DNA from: Azospirillaceae bacterium | GTDB lineage: Bacteria > Pseudomonadota > Alphaproteobacteria > Azospirillales > Azospirillaceae | DNA length: 64,000 nt | Reading direction: 5' to 3' | Assembly: GCA_028283825.1 (NCBI GenBank) | Contig: JAPWJW010000003.1 | Coordinates: forward strand, 930,001 to 994,000 | Shown: in pieces, positions 1 to 8,947 of the stretch | Position numbering within the stretch: the stretch's first letter is position 1 | How the letters are laid out: each line of letters opens with the position of its first letter | Made by a program: the position numbers and the translations under genes | The notes under the pieces: model-generated | What the model was told of the DNA's origin: nothing | The model's input: only the letters and a program-made list of their open reading frames with translations | Database searches by the model: none

Positions 1-109
1 CAGCCAGACACCGCCGCAGCCGGGATGATTTTCCATGAACAAGTGTTGATATCGTCAACGCTTGTTCTATACCTGGAGAGGATTACCCTCTCTCCAGGTA
101 TTCTCCCGC

Positions 110-1240
110 ATGACCAACCTTGGCGATCAGGAACGCGCGGTGCTGGCCGCCATCCGGGCCAACCCCTTCGTCAGCCAGCAGGAAATGGCGGATGCCCTGG
201 GGCTGGCCCGCTCCACCATCGCGGCGCACGTCGCCAGCCTGACGCAGAAGGGGCGCCTGCTGGGCCGTGGCTACATCCTGCCGGCGGCCGGACGGGTGGT
301 GTGCCTGGGCGGCGCCGTGCTGGACCGCAAGTACCATGCCCCCGCCCCGCTGGTGGCCGGCACCTCCAACCCTGTCAACGGCGTGCGCAGCCCCGGCGGC
401 GTGGCGCGCAACGTGGCGGAGAACCTGGCCCTGCTGGGCGTGCCCACCGCCTTCATCTCCCTCGTGGGGGAGGATGAGGCCGGCCGCGAAATCCTGGCCC
501 AACTGCGCGGCCGCGGGGTGGATGTCAGCCAGGTGGCGGTGACAACGTCGGCCCCGACGGCGGAGTACGCGGCCATCCTGGGACCGGATGGCGACCTGGC
601 CCTGGCCGCCGCCGACATGCGCATCTTCGACCTGTTCACGCCCGACCTGCTGGACCGCGCCTGGCCCCATCTGGCGGGCGCGCAGTGGGTCTTCGCCGAC
701 TGCAACCTGCCGGCCGCGACGCTGGCGCTGCTGGTGGAGCGGGCACGCGCAACGGGTTTGAACCTGGCCATCGACGCCGTCTCCATCCCCAAGCTGGCCC
801 GCCTGCCGCCGGACCTGACCGGCATCAGCCTGCTGTTCATGAACCTGGATGAGGCCAACGCCCTGCTGGGCCGCGCGCCCGGCGACGGGGATGGCGACGA
901 CGCCCTGGCGGCGGCCCAGGCCCTGCGCGGCCGGGGGACGGCCGGCGCCATCGTCACCCTGGGTGCACGGGGTGTCGCGGTGGCGACGGCGGACACCGCC
1001 CTGCATCTGCCGGCGGTCGTGGTGCGGCCGGTGGACACCACCGGCGCCGGCGACGCCATGATCGCCGGCACGCTGCACCGCCTGACCGCCGGCGACGGCA
1101 TCACCGCGGCCGCGCGCATCGGCACGCTGGTCGGCGCACTGACCACCGAGACCGGCGCCAGCGTCCATCCCGGCCTGTCACCCGACCTGATCGCCGCCAA
1201 CCTGCATCGCCTGAAGGAAGCGCCCCATGTCCCCGCTTAA
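110..1240 (+). CDS. psuK: Pseudouridine kinase with N-terminal HTH domain
   Basis: PfkB-family kinase that would phosphorylate pseudouridine to pseudouridine 5'-phosphate in the cytoplasm. Residues about 1-58 form a winged-helix DNA-binding domain (SQQEMADALGLARSTIAAHV is a good helix-turn-helix). The rest is a ribokinase fold with the PfkB signature DTTGAGDAM near the C-terminus, where the Asp is the expected catalytic base. The ATG at 110 is preferred over an in-frame upstream ATG at 62 because it gives the usual family N-terminus. The gene overlaps psuG by 14 bp, and this gene order is what supports pseudouridine over another sugar nucleoside. The fused HTH suggests the enzyme may also regulate its own operon; that is inference. 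Confidence 0.85.
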   Translation: MTNLGDQERAVLAAIRANPFVSQQEMADALGLARSTIAAHVASLTQKGRLLGRGYILPAAGRVVCLGGAVLDRKYHAPAPLVAGTSNPVNGVRSPGGVARNVAENLALLGVPTAFISLVGEDEAGREILAQLRGRGVDVSQVAVTTSAPTAEYAAILGPDGDLALAAADMRIFDLFTPDLLDRAWPHLAGAQWVFADCNLPAATLALLVERARATGLNLAIDAVSIPKLARLPPDLTGISLLFMNLDEANALLGRAPGDGDGDDALAAAQALRGRGTAGAIVTLGARGVAVATADTALHLPAVVVRPVDTTGAGDAMIAGTLHRLTAGDGITAAARIGTLVGALTTETGASVHPGLSPDLIAANLHRLKEAPHVPA

Positions 1241-2141
1241 GCCCCGCCTCAGCCCTGAGATCGCCGACGCCCTGGCCGCCGGCCGACCGGTGGTGGCCCT
1301 GGAATCCACCATCATCACCCACGGCATGCCCTTCCCCGCCAACCTGGAGACGGCGCTGGCGGTGGAGGATGTGGTGCGGGCCAACGGCGCGGTGCCGGCC
1401 ACCATCGCCTTGATGGACGGCGAAGTGCGGGCGGGCCTGGACCGGGCCGACCTTCAGGCCCTGGCTGAGGCGAAGGGCGTTGTGAAAGCATCCAGCCGCG
1501 ACCTGGCGGCCGTGATGGTGCGCCGGGGCGCCGCCGGCACCACCGTGTCGGCCACCATGCGCATCGCCGACCTGGCCGGCATTCCCCTGTTCGCCACCGG
1601 CGGCGTGGGGGGCGTGCACCGGGGGGCGGAGACCACGTTCGACATCTCCGCCGACCTGACGGAACTGGGCCGCACGCCCACCACCGTGGTCTGCGCCGGG
1701 GTGAAGTCCATCCTGGACATCCCCAAGACCCTGGAGTTCCTGGAAACCCAACGGGTGCCGGTCATCGCCTTTGGTGCCGACGACTTCCCCGCCTTCTTCA
1801 CCCGCTCCAGCGGCCACAAGGCCGACCACCGCCTGGACAGCGCGGATGAGATCGCCCAGGCCATGCGCCTGCACCAGGCGTTGGGCTGCGGCACCGGCAT
1901 CATGATCGCCAACCCCATCCCGGAAGCCGACGCCCTGGACCCCGCCTTCATCGACGGCACCATCCAGGACGCGGTGGCGGAGGCTGAGGCGCGCGGCATC
2001 AGCCGCAAGGACCTGACGCCCTTCCTGCTGGCCCGCATCAACGAGCTGTCGGGCGGCCGCAGCCTGACGGCCAACATCGCGCTGGTGAAGAACAACGCGG
2101 CCCTGGCGGCACGCATCGCGGTGGCCTACGCCGCCGGCTGA
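1227..2141 (+). CDS. psuG: Pseudouridine-5'-phosphate glycosidase
   Basis: Splits pseudouridine 5'-phosphate to uracil and ribose 5-phosphate, the second step after psuK. The protein has 304 residues, the usual family length. Recognisable family stretches are VVALESTIITHGMPFPAN at the N-terminus, TVSATMRIADLAGI and FATGGVGGVHRGAE in the middle, and the SGHKADHRLDS region. The start overlaps the end of psuK by 14 bp, implying translational coupling. Function is assigned from family resemblance and from the kinase partner. No terminator-like hairpin is evident in the 93 bp that follow. Confidence 0.92.
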   Translation: MSPLKPRLSPEIADALAAGRPVVALESTIITHGMPFPANLETALAVEDVVRANGAVPATIALMDGEVRAGLDRADLQALAEAKGVVKASSRDLAAVMVRRGAAGTTVSATMRIADLAGIPLFATGGVGGVHRGAETTFDISADLTELGRTPTTVVCAGVKSILDIPKTLEFLETQRVPVIAFGADDFPAFFTRSSGHKADHRLDSADEIAQAMRLHQALGCGTGIMIANPIPEADALDPAFIDGTIQDAVAEAEARGISRKDLTPFLLARINELSGGRSLTANIALVKNNAALAARIAVAYAAG

Positions 2142-2234
2142 AGAAAAAAGCATCCGTCATGTCACACGGGGGGACCGCCATCTCGTCTTGAGGTCGAAGC
2201 GCCGCGACCGCGGCGACAGCCAGAGGGACGAGAC

Positions 2235-2981
2235 ATGAAGATCGTGATCATCGGCGGCACCGGCCTGATCGGCACCAAGACCGTCAAAATCCTGCGCGCC
2301 GCCGGGCACGAGGTGGTGGCGGCATCCCCCAACACCGGCGTTAACACCATCACCGGTGAGGGCCTGGCCCAGGCGCTGGCGGGCGCGCAGGTGGTGGTGG
2401 ACCTCGCCAATTCGCCCAGCTTCGCCGACCAGGCGGTGCTGGACTTCTTCCAGGCGTCGGGCAGCAACCTGGCGGCGGCGGAGAAGGCGGCCGGTGTGCG
2501 CCACCATGTGGCCCTGTCGGTGGTGGGGACCGAGGGCTTGCAGGACAGCGGCTATTTCCGGGGCAAGCTGGCGCAGGAAACCCTGATCAAGGCCGGCGGC
2601 GTTCCCTACACCATCGTGCACAGCACCCAGTTCTTCGAGTTCCTGGGCGGCATCGCCCAATCCTCCGCCCAGGACGACGGCATCCATCTGTCCACCGCCT
2701 ATGTCCAGCCCATCGCGTCCGACGATGTCGCCGCCTTCATGGCCGAGGCGGCGCTGGCCGAACCCGTCAACGGTACGGTGGCGGTCGCGGGACCGGAACG
2801 GCAGCGCCTGAACGAACTGGTGGCCCGCCACCTGGCAACGCTGGGTGACACGCGGCCCGTGGTGGCCGATACCGACGCCCCCTATTTTGGCGCCCACCTG
2901 CGCGAGGGCTCGCTGGTCCCCGCCGGCCAGGCCCGCCTGGGCGCCGTCACCTATGAGACCTGGCGCGCCGCCCAGGCCTGA
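2235..2981 (+). CDS. NmrA-like / atypical SDR NAD(P)-binding oxidoreductase
   Basis: A 248-residue Rossmann protein beginning MKIVIIGGTGLIGTK, a textbook glycine-rich dinucleotide-binding motif for atypical SDR/NmrA proteins. The middle (LSVVGTEGLQDSGYFRGK) and the stretch GVPYTIVHSTQFFEF match NmrA/NAD(P)H-binding family members, often annotated as SDR family oxidoreductases or putative NAD(P)H:quinone reductases. A GAGGGACGAGAC ribosome site precedes the ATG. It stands alone between psuG and a convergent hydrolase gene. The substrate cannot be predicted. Confidence 0.8.
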   Translation: MKIVIIGGTGLIGTKTVKILRAAGHEVVAASPNTGVNTITGEGLAQALAGAQVVVDLANSPSFADQAVLDFFQASGSNLAAAEKAAGVRHHVALSVVGTEGLQDSGYFRGKLAQETLIKAGGVPYTIVHSTQFFEFLGGIAQSSAQDDGIHLSTAYVQPIASDDVAAFMAEAALAEPVNGTVAVAGPERQRLNELVARHLATLGDTRPVVADTDAPYFGAHLREGSLVPAGQARLGAVTYETWRAAQA

Positions 2982-3052
2982 ACCCTGTTACAAGGAGACC
3001 GAAGCGCCGGACACGAGCCCCTTGCCTGCTGACGCGGGCGGCGAAATGCCCG

Positions 3053-4165
3053 TCATGGGCCGTTCGCCTCCGGCGCCACGTCGCCCACGGCCGCCGCCAG
3101 CGGCCGGGCATCCTGCACCAGGTGCACCAGCACCCGGCCCGGTTCCTCGCCGTACATCATATGGGCGGAGTTCTCGAACCAGACGAACCGCTTGGATGGG
3201 GCCGTCAGTTTCCCGAACCAGGCCTGCACGATTTCCGACGGCGTGGTGTAGTCATGCCGGCCGGCGAAGATGATCAGGGGACAGTCCAGCCGGGTCAGGC
3301 CGGTGAAATCGGCCTTCGCCATGTCGGGCAGCAGCCTGGGCAGGGAAAAGGCGCTGCCCAGGTCGATGGCCTTGAAGTCGGCGTCGGAATAGTCAGGCGA
3401 GATGGTCTCGGCGTTTTCCCAGAAGGCGTAATTGTCGCGGCCATAGGTCAACCCACCGAACCTCACCGACCATTTGCGCTCCGTCCCCAGCTTGTCCAAC
3501 GGCAGGCCGCCGTCCTTCTCCGGATAAGGGGCGATGCCCTCCAGCTCCGTGATCGCCTGGGCGTCGCCACGGCGGTGGGCCTCCGCCAGCGCCCAGGCGT
3601 AATTGACCTTCTCCGCTGCCACCGTGTTGATGATCTGGCCGGCGCCGATATAGGCGTACAGCCATTCCGGCCGCCGTGCGGCCAGCTTCAGGCCGACCAG
3701 CGAGCCCCAGGAATGGCCGATGACGAACACCTTCTGCTTGCCGTAGGTGGCGCGCAGATAGGCCACCAGTTCCTCCGCGTCTTGGACGATGCGGTCGGCG
3801 CTCAGGGTCGGCCCCACTTTGGCCGGGTCGTTCAGCAGATAGGTCTTGCCGGCACCGCGCTGGTCCCATTCCACCACGGTGAAATAATCGGCCCAGGGCG
3901 CTTCGAACAGGTAACGCGTGGGCAGCTCCGGGGCGGCCGGGCCACCGTGCAGCACCAGCAGGATGGGGTTGCGCCTGTCCTTGCCGCGCACCGTGATCCA
4001 TTGCCGGATGCCACCGATCTCCACCACCTTGGCCTCATCGATGCCGTTGGGGGAGACGACCTTGCCCACCGTGCCCAGGATGGTTCGGGTATCGGGTGGT
4101 GCCGACGCGAACGCCGGTGCGGCCAGGGCGGCGACGGCCACCAGAGCACATCCCCAGAAACGCAT
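3053..4165 (-). CDS. Secreted alpha/beta hydrolase, proline iminopeptidase-like
   Basis: 370 residues with an N-terminal signal peptide (MRFWGCALVAVAALAAPAFA), so probably periplasmic. The alpha/beta hydrolase core shows the oxyanion strand LVLHGGPAAP, the EWDQRGAGKTY segment typical of proline iminopeptidases, the nucleophile elbow GHSWGS, the acid in FAGRHDYTTP and the catalytic His in NSAHMMYGE. The start at 4165 has GGAGGA just upstream; an open frame reaching back to 4324 lacks such support. Prolyl aminopeptidase activity is plausible but the physiological substrate is unknown. Confidence 0.82.
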   Translation of the reverse strand: MRFWGCALVAVAALAAPAFASAPPDTRTILGTVGKVVSPNGIDEAKVVEIGGIRQWITVRGKDRRNPILLVLHGGPAAPELPTRYLFEAPWADYFTVVEWDQRGAGKTYLLNDPAKVGPTLSADRIVQDAEELVAYLRATYGKQKVFVIGHSWGSLVGLKLAARRPEWLYAYIGAGQIINTVAAEKVNYAWALAEAHRRGDAQAITELEGIAPYPEKDGGLPLDKLGTERKWSVRFGGLTYGRDNYAFWENAETISPDYSDADFKAIDLGSAFSLPRLLPDMAKADFTGLTRLDCPLIIFAGRHDYTTPSEIVQAWFGKLTAPSKRFVWFENSAHMMYGEEPGRVLVHLVQDARPLAAAVGDVAPEANGP

Positions 4166-4259
4166 GGCTTCCTCCGCATGGAACAATTTTGCAAAGGAAG
4201 CTAACGGTTCCACGGGACCGCGGCACGGGGAAAGTGGGGTGCGGATGAAAGCGGTGGGG

Positions 4260-4622
4260 TCAAACGGTGACGGGTGGACTTTCCAGCATGCCGTCCGCCA
4301 CCCAGGCCTTGATGGTATCGACATCGACTATGGGCAGCGGCGCGCTGGGCGGCATGGGATGCCCTGCCGTGCGAATGAAGGTCGCCTGCCCGCTGATCTG
4401 CTGCATCTGCCAGTTCTTCCCGTCCGGCGTCCGCTGCCATCCATCAAGCGCGGCCGCGACCAGCTTGCCGAAACGCTTGACCGACGCATACTCCCCAAGG
4501 CGCAAGGTATCCACGCCCTCGTCATCCGACAGCGGCACCTTCGCCATTGCCTGGGCCCATGCCGGGTTCCGGGCAAGGATGGCCTGCACGGTCGGCCAAT
4601 AAACCGGGCGCTGGATCGCCAT
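4260..4622 (-). CDS. Small protein encoded just after the tyrosinase gene
   Basis: A 120-residue protein without signal peptide or membrane helix, lying 21 bp after the tyrosinase stop on the same strand and preceded by a GGGAGGG ribosome site, so probably co-transcribed. It is Trp-rich, and its C-terminal part (GHPMPPSAPLPIVDVDTIKAWVADGM) resembles the end of c-type cytochrome/planctomycete-cytochrome-like modules. There is no CxxCH haem motif. I do not recognise a defined family. Small accessory proteins next to bacterial tyrosinases sometimes serve as copper chaperones, but no Cys/His/Met metal cluster is seen here. Confidence 0.7.
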   Translation of the reverse strand: MAIQRPVYWPTVQAILARNPAWAQAMAKVPLSDDEGVDTLRLGEYASVKRFGKLVAAALDGWQRTPDGKNWQMQQISGQATFIRTAGHPMPPSAPLPIVDVDTIKAWVADGMLESPPVTV

Positions 4623-4643
4623 GGGGCCCTCCCTTCTTGGCGG

Positions 4644-6296
4644 TTAGCGTGAAGAAACTTCCAGGCGGCCGAAATCCTTGTCGGGCTTCTGGTTGTAGAT
4701 GACGGCGGTGACCGTCCAGCGTTCCCCGGCATGGCCGGTATGGATCAGGTCGGCCACCGCCTCTTCCAGGGAAAAGGCGGTCAGCGATCCGCCGCCACCG
4801 CCATGGCCGGCATGCCCGCCGGACCCCGCGCCCCAGTGGGCCCCGGTGTCGACGATGTAACGGTCACGCTGTTCCGCCTCGTCCTTGAAGGGCGCGGCGG
4901 CCGGATGCAGGTAGAGATCAATGCCGAAAGACACGTCGGCGGCCTGGTCGGGCCGGATGAAACGGGCGGTCAGCGCCTGCGCCCCGGCCACCGTGCGCGG
5001 CACCGTCAGCGGCACGCTGAGCATGGCGGCGACCGGTTGGCCCTCCCCATGGCCCGCGTGGCCGCCCAGCAAGGCGTAAGGGCTGAGTTTGCCGGCGCCG
5101 AACGCCACCAAATCATTGGTGCCGGCGTTCCGCAGGCGGGCCAGCACGTCGGCACGGGTGGGCAGGCGGTCCTTCTGCTGGACCTCGAAAGCGTAGCCCA
5201 AGGTGCGAACGTCGAAATAATTCTCCACCCGGCCCATGCTGGGCAAACCGGTGCCCCGCACGACGCCCGGCGCGGGGGGCACGGACTTGGGCTGGTCGCC
5301 GCGCAGGAATTGACGGGGCGAGGTCACGCCGGAACTGCCGTGCATGTACAGCCAGTTCTCGTACAGCAGGTCGATATAGGCGTGGAAAGAGAAGAACAGG
5401 GGGTCCAGCGCCGCCGTGGACGGCGTCTGCATATAGGTGTCGTCTTCCTGGGCGGACAGGTTGCTGAAATAATACGCATGCATGGTGTCATGGTGGCCGC
5501 GCTCGAAGGTGCCGCCGGCGCTTCGGGGGTCCGTGGCCGGCGACCCGCCGAAACTGCGCCAGTTGAACAGCATCTCCCGCGCCAGCAGCAGCGGGTTGCG
5601 GGCATTTTCGAACAGCTTCGCCTCATCCGCCGTCAGTTTCTTCGGGTCGCGGCCGGCCGGCGGCACGTAAAGCGGGGAATCCCTGTTCTCGAACGCCTTG
5701 GGATAACGCACGCCGGACGGGTCCCGCGTCCAGTTCCAATAAGGCACGCCCACGGTGCGGGTGCTGGGCCCCACCTGCCCCCGGCTGTCCTTCACCGTGC
5801 CGTCCGGATCGGTTCCCTGGATCAGCTTTTCATACGAATAGAACTCCGCCCGATGCCAGGGCAGGAAGATGTCCTTGTGATGCTCGCACATGCCCGGATG
5901 GCGGGTGATCTCCCCCGCCGCCGGCGCCCCGAAAAGGCTGTCACACTGCAGATTGTGCGCCTGGGGTTGGGTGGGGTTGAGGTTGATGACGTTGCAGTTA
6001 TGGATCCAGGCCTGCCAAAGATAACCTTCGTCATTGGTCGGAAAGCCGCCGGGCGCCACCACCGTGCTTTGATCCGGCCTGAAGCCGCTGCGATCCTTCA
6101 GGATCTGGATGGCGTGCTCGTAAGCGCGCAGTTCGTCCGGCGTCAGGTCGTCGATGTTCTTGCGCAGCACCAGCCCGGGCACGCCCGCGGCGGCGGTGGG
6201 AAAGGTCGCCTCATTCGCCGCGGCCCGGGCGGGCAACGACGTACCGGCAAGCATCGCGCCCAGCGCGACCGTCAGCAGCAACACTCGACGCAGCAT
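4644..6296 (-). CDS. Exported tyrosinase / polyphenol oxidase
   Basis: Type-3 dicopper oxidase of 550 residues, expected to hydroxylate monophenols and/or oxidise catechols. The signal peptide is MLRRVLLLTVALGAMLAGTS followed by LPARA. The CuA region has HHKDIFLPWHRAEFYSYE near residue 135, and CuB has HHDTMHAYY near 268 plus FFSFHAYIDLLYENW near 307. These supply the expected His ligands. The C-terminal third is a beta-rich extension with Gly/His-rich stretches (HAGHGGGGG) that could cover the active site or bind metal. The start at 6296 is chosen for GGGGGAG upstream and an ideal signal peptide. The small gene at 4260-4622 follows it. Confidence 0.9.
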   Translation of the reverse strand: MLRRVLLLTVALGAMLAGTSLPARAAANEATFPTAAAGVPGLVLRKNIDDLTPDELRAYEHAIQILKDRSGFRPDQSTVVAPGGFPTNDEGYLWQAWIHNCNVINLNPTQPQAHNLQCDSLFGAPAAGEITRHPGMCEHHKDIFLPWHRAEFYSYEKLIQGTDPDGTVKDSRGQVGPSTRTVGVPYWNWTRDPSGVRYPKAFENRDSPLYVPPAGRDPKKLTADEAKLFENARNPLLLAREMLFNWRSFGGSPATDPRSAGGTFERGHHDTMHAYYFSNLSAQEDDTYMQTPSTAALDPLFFSFHAYIDLLYENWLYMHGSSGVTSPRQFLRGDQPKSVPPAPGVVRGTGLPSMGRVENYFDVRTLGYAFEVQQKDRLPTRADVLARLRNAGTNDLVAFGAGKLSPYALLGGHAGHGEGQPVAAMLSVPLTVPRTVAGAQALTARFIRPDQAADVSFGIDLYLHPAAAPFKDEAEQRDRYIVDTGAHWGAGSGGHAGHGGGGGSLTAFSLEEAVADLIHTGHAGERWTVTAVIYNQKPDKDFGRLEVSSR

Positions 6297-6419
6297 CGGC
6301 TCCCCCGCATCGGGCCCGGCGCCAACCCAAGAGCCGGGCGGGGCCACGCATGGAACGATGTATAGTTGTATACATCACGACAGCGGGAGGCCAAAGCACG
6401 AACGCACGCAGGACGCGAT

Positions 6420-8882
6420 TTACTGGATAGGAAGATCCATCCAGTCACCCTCGGCCCAGTTGCCGCCGCCGATGGGGTCGCCCGGCGGCACCTCGACGGT
6501 GCGCGGCCGGTCGGCCAGCAGCTTGTCCAGTTGCTGCGGGTCCGACAACTGCCGGGCCAGGCTGGCGCCCCAGGCGCGTTCCTCGGCATCGCCCCGGGCG
6601 TGGGCCAACGTCTCCGCCACCTCGTGCACCCGCTGGTCCGCCAAGGCCGCCACCTCCGGCGTGGTGCCGGGGCGGTGGGCCACCTGGGCCAGGGTGATGA
6701 GGGTCCGATAGGCGACGCGGCGGCTGACGGCGTCGCTCTTGTCCGGCAGGACGGCGGCCATCAGCCGGTCCAGCACCTCTGCCACGCCCAGCGCCTGCGG
6801 ATCGGCGGCGTGCTGTGCCTCCAGCCGGGCCAGGCGGGTGGGCGCCAACAGGGTGGACAGGGTGACGCTGGCCGCGACGTCCGCCGCCACCAGCGGGTCG
6901 AACACCGGTCCGCCGGCGGTGGCGAACAGTTCGATATCGTACTGGCGGTTGTCGCTGCCGTTACGGGCGGCGGACAGCAGCGGTAGCAGGCCGGCCGGCA
7001 AGCGCAACTGGTCGGCCGACAGCGTGCCCAGCAGGGCCGCCAACGCCGCGCGCTGCGCCGCGGCGGGCACGGGCGCCGAACCCTCATTCCCGCCACCGGC
7101 TACGGCATAGGCGAAGTCCACCCCGCCCACCGCCTTGGCCGCCGCGTTCACCTGATAGCGGTGCAGCAACCAGATGGGCACGAAGCGCCGGCGCAACTCG
7201 GCCACCGCCTCCCCCGGCGCCAGGGCCTTCAGGCCGAACTGGTCGATTGCGGCGCGGCGCACACCCATCAGGCGGTTCAGTTCCGCGGCAGGCTCGGCGC
7301 CATCATCCCACAGGCCGGCCCAGGGCTGGGCGGTATCCGGCCGGCGGGCATTGTCATCCTCGACGTAGCGCAGGCCGGCGGCCACCACGGCGGCGGCCTT
7401 GGCCTCCGCCTGGTCGTCCTGGCCGTACAGCCAGTCCACCGTCGCCATGTCCCACCGCCCCACGCCGGTGCCATAGGCGTCCGACAGGTCGGGACGGCCG
7501 TCCACCAGCCCGATGCGCGGGGCGGGATAATCCATGACGGAGGCGCGGTTCTGCGTGCTGGCGGCGAAATTGTGCGCGAAGCCCAGGGAATGCCCCACCT
7601 CATGCGCGCCCAGCTGGCGCAGGCGGGCCAAGGCCACCCGCACCGGGTCGTTGGGACCGCCCGTCCCCACCTTGTCCGCCCCCACCAGTCCCTGGAAGAT
7701 CAGGATGTCCTGCCGCACCCGTTCGGAGCCCAGAACCACCATGCCCTTCACGATCTCACCCGTGCGCGGGTCCACGATCTCCTGCCCGTAAGACCAGCCG
7801 CGCGTGGCGCGGTCCACCCAGTTGACGATGTTGTAGCGCACATCCATGGGGTCGGCGCCCTCGGGCAGCAACTCGGCATGGAAGGCGTCGATGTAACCCG
7901 CCGCCTCGAACGCCTTGGCCCACCAGTTGATGCCGTCCAGCAGGGCCTGGCGCATGGGGTCGGGTGCCGCGCGATCCAGGTAGAAGACGATGGGCTTCTT
8001 CATGCGCGACCGCGCCGCCGTGGGGTCCACCTTTTCCAGGCGGAAGCGGTTGGCCACGTCGCGCACCACGTCCTGGCCCAGCGGCCGGCTGTAATCCACC
8101 GATTGCGTGGCGAAACCGCCGATGCGCGGGTCGAAGGCGCGCGGCACGAAACCCGGCGCCGGCAGGCGGATGAAGCTGTGATGGACGGTGAAGCTGACCT
8201 GCCGCGCGTCGGGGGCGATGTTCTCCACCTCCGCCCCCGGATGATCGGAGGTGTAGGTCTGGATGGCGTCGACCTCCAGATTGTCGGGGAACAGCTTCAG
8301 GCTGGCGGGGTCGGCGGCGCTGAGGCCGGCGTCCAGCTTGAAGCCCTTGCCGGCACCCTGCTGTCCGCCGCCGGTGCCCATGGCGTCGCTTTCCTGGCCC
8401 AGCGACTTGGCGATGCCCAGCGTGTCCGCCGCCAGGAACTTCGCGATATCCACCGCCACGCGCCCGTCGGTCAGGGGCACGGCGTCGCCCATCCACACGA
8501 TCGAAGTGGCGAAATCAGGATTGACCCCGCCCTCGGGCGCATGGAAACGCGGATTTTCGAACTGGATGGCGACCTTGGCGCCCAGGCGGCGGAAGGCCAG
8601 CACCTGGGTCTCGCCGATGCGGCCACGGTCCAGGAAGGTGGGGGCGGAGCCCAAGCCGGTGCGCAGCGCCGGGGTGTAGAGATAGCGCGCCATCACCCCG
8701 TCGGCACCGGGCGCCGGCAGGGTCAGGAAGATCTGGCCCTTGGCCTTGTCGACATGCACCGGCAGTAGGCCGTCCAGCGCCGTGGCCCCCTGGAACGACG
8801 GCGGCGGCGCTGCGGGCGAAGCGGCCATGGCCGTGGTGGACAGCAGGACGACGGCCAAGGCCGCGAGATAGCGATGCCGCAC
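6420..8882 (-). CDS. Secreted zinc-dependent metalloprotease (DUF5117/DUF4953 type)
   Basis: About 820 residues with a signal peptide (VRHRYLAALAVVLLSTTAMA). The extended zinc motif HEVGHSLGFAHN near residue 427 is the metzincin HExxHxxGxxH pattern. Upstream stretches such as FYLDRAAPDPMRQALLDGINWW and the C-terminal region match the large bacterial zinc-dependent metalloproteases with DUF5117-DUF5118-DUF4953 architecture. The GTG at 8882 is chosen because it starts the signal peptide directly; the open frame upstream to 9050 runs into the LysR gene and has no signal character. It follows the LysR gene by 65 bp on the same strand. The substrate is unknown. Confidence 0.85.
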   Translation of the reverse strand: MRHRYLAALAVVLLSTTAMAASPAAPPPSFQGATALDGLLPVHVDKAKGQIFLTLPAPGADGVMARYLYTPALRTGLGSAPTFLDRGRIGETQVLAFRRLGAKVAIQFENPRFHAPEGGVNPDFATSIVWMGDAVPLTDGRVAVDIAKFLAADTLGIAKSLGQESDAMGTGGGQQGAGKGFKLDAGLSAADPASLKLFPDNLEVDAIQTYTSDHPGAEVENIAPDARQVSFTVHHSFIRLPAPGFVPRAFDPRIGGFATQSVDYSRPLGQDVVRDVANRFRLEKVDPTAARSRMKKPIVFYLDRAAPDPMRQALLDGINWWAKAFEAAGYIDAFHAELLPEGADPMDVRYNIVNWVDRATRGWSYGQEIVDPRTGEIVKGMVVLGSERVRQDILIFQGLVGADKVGTGGPNDPVRVALARLRQLGAHEVGHSLGFAHNFAASTQNRASVMDYPAPRIGLVDGRPDLSDAYGTGVGRWDMATVDWLYGQDDQAEAKAAAVVAAGLRYVEDDNARRPDTAQPWAGLWDDGAEPAAELNRLMGVRRAAIDQFGLKALAPGEAVAELRRRFVPIWLLHRYQVNAAAKAVGGVDFAYAVAGGGNEGSAPVPAAAQRAALAALLGTLSADQLRLPAGLLPLLSAARNGSDNRQYDIELFATAGGPVFDPLVAADVAASVTLSTLLAPTRLARLEAQHAADPQALGVAEVLDRLMAAVLPDKSDAVSRRVAYRTLITLAQVAHRPGTTPEVAALADQRVHEVAETLAHARGDAEERAWGASLARQLSDPQQLDKLLADRPRTVEVPPGDPIGGGNWAEGDWMDLPIQ

Positions 8883-8947
8883 GAGGAAGCCCCCATTATT
8901 TTTTGGTGCCGCCACGATGGGGCAATTCACATCGCCCACACAAGGCC

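Noticed and set aside
4731-6365. Plus-strand open frame opposite the tyrosinase gene
   Set aside because: No family features; the minus strand carries all copper-site motifs.
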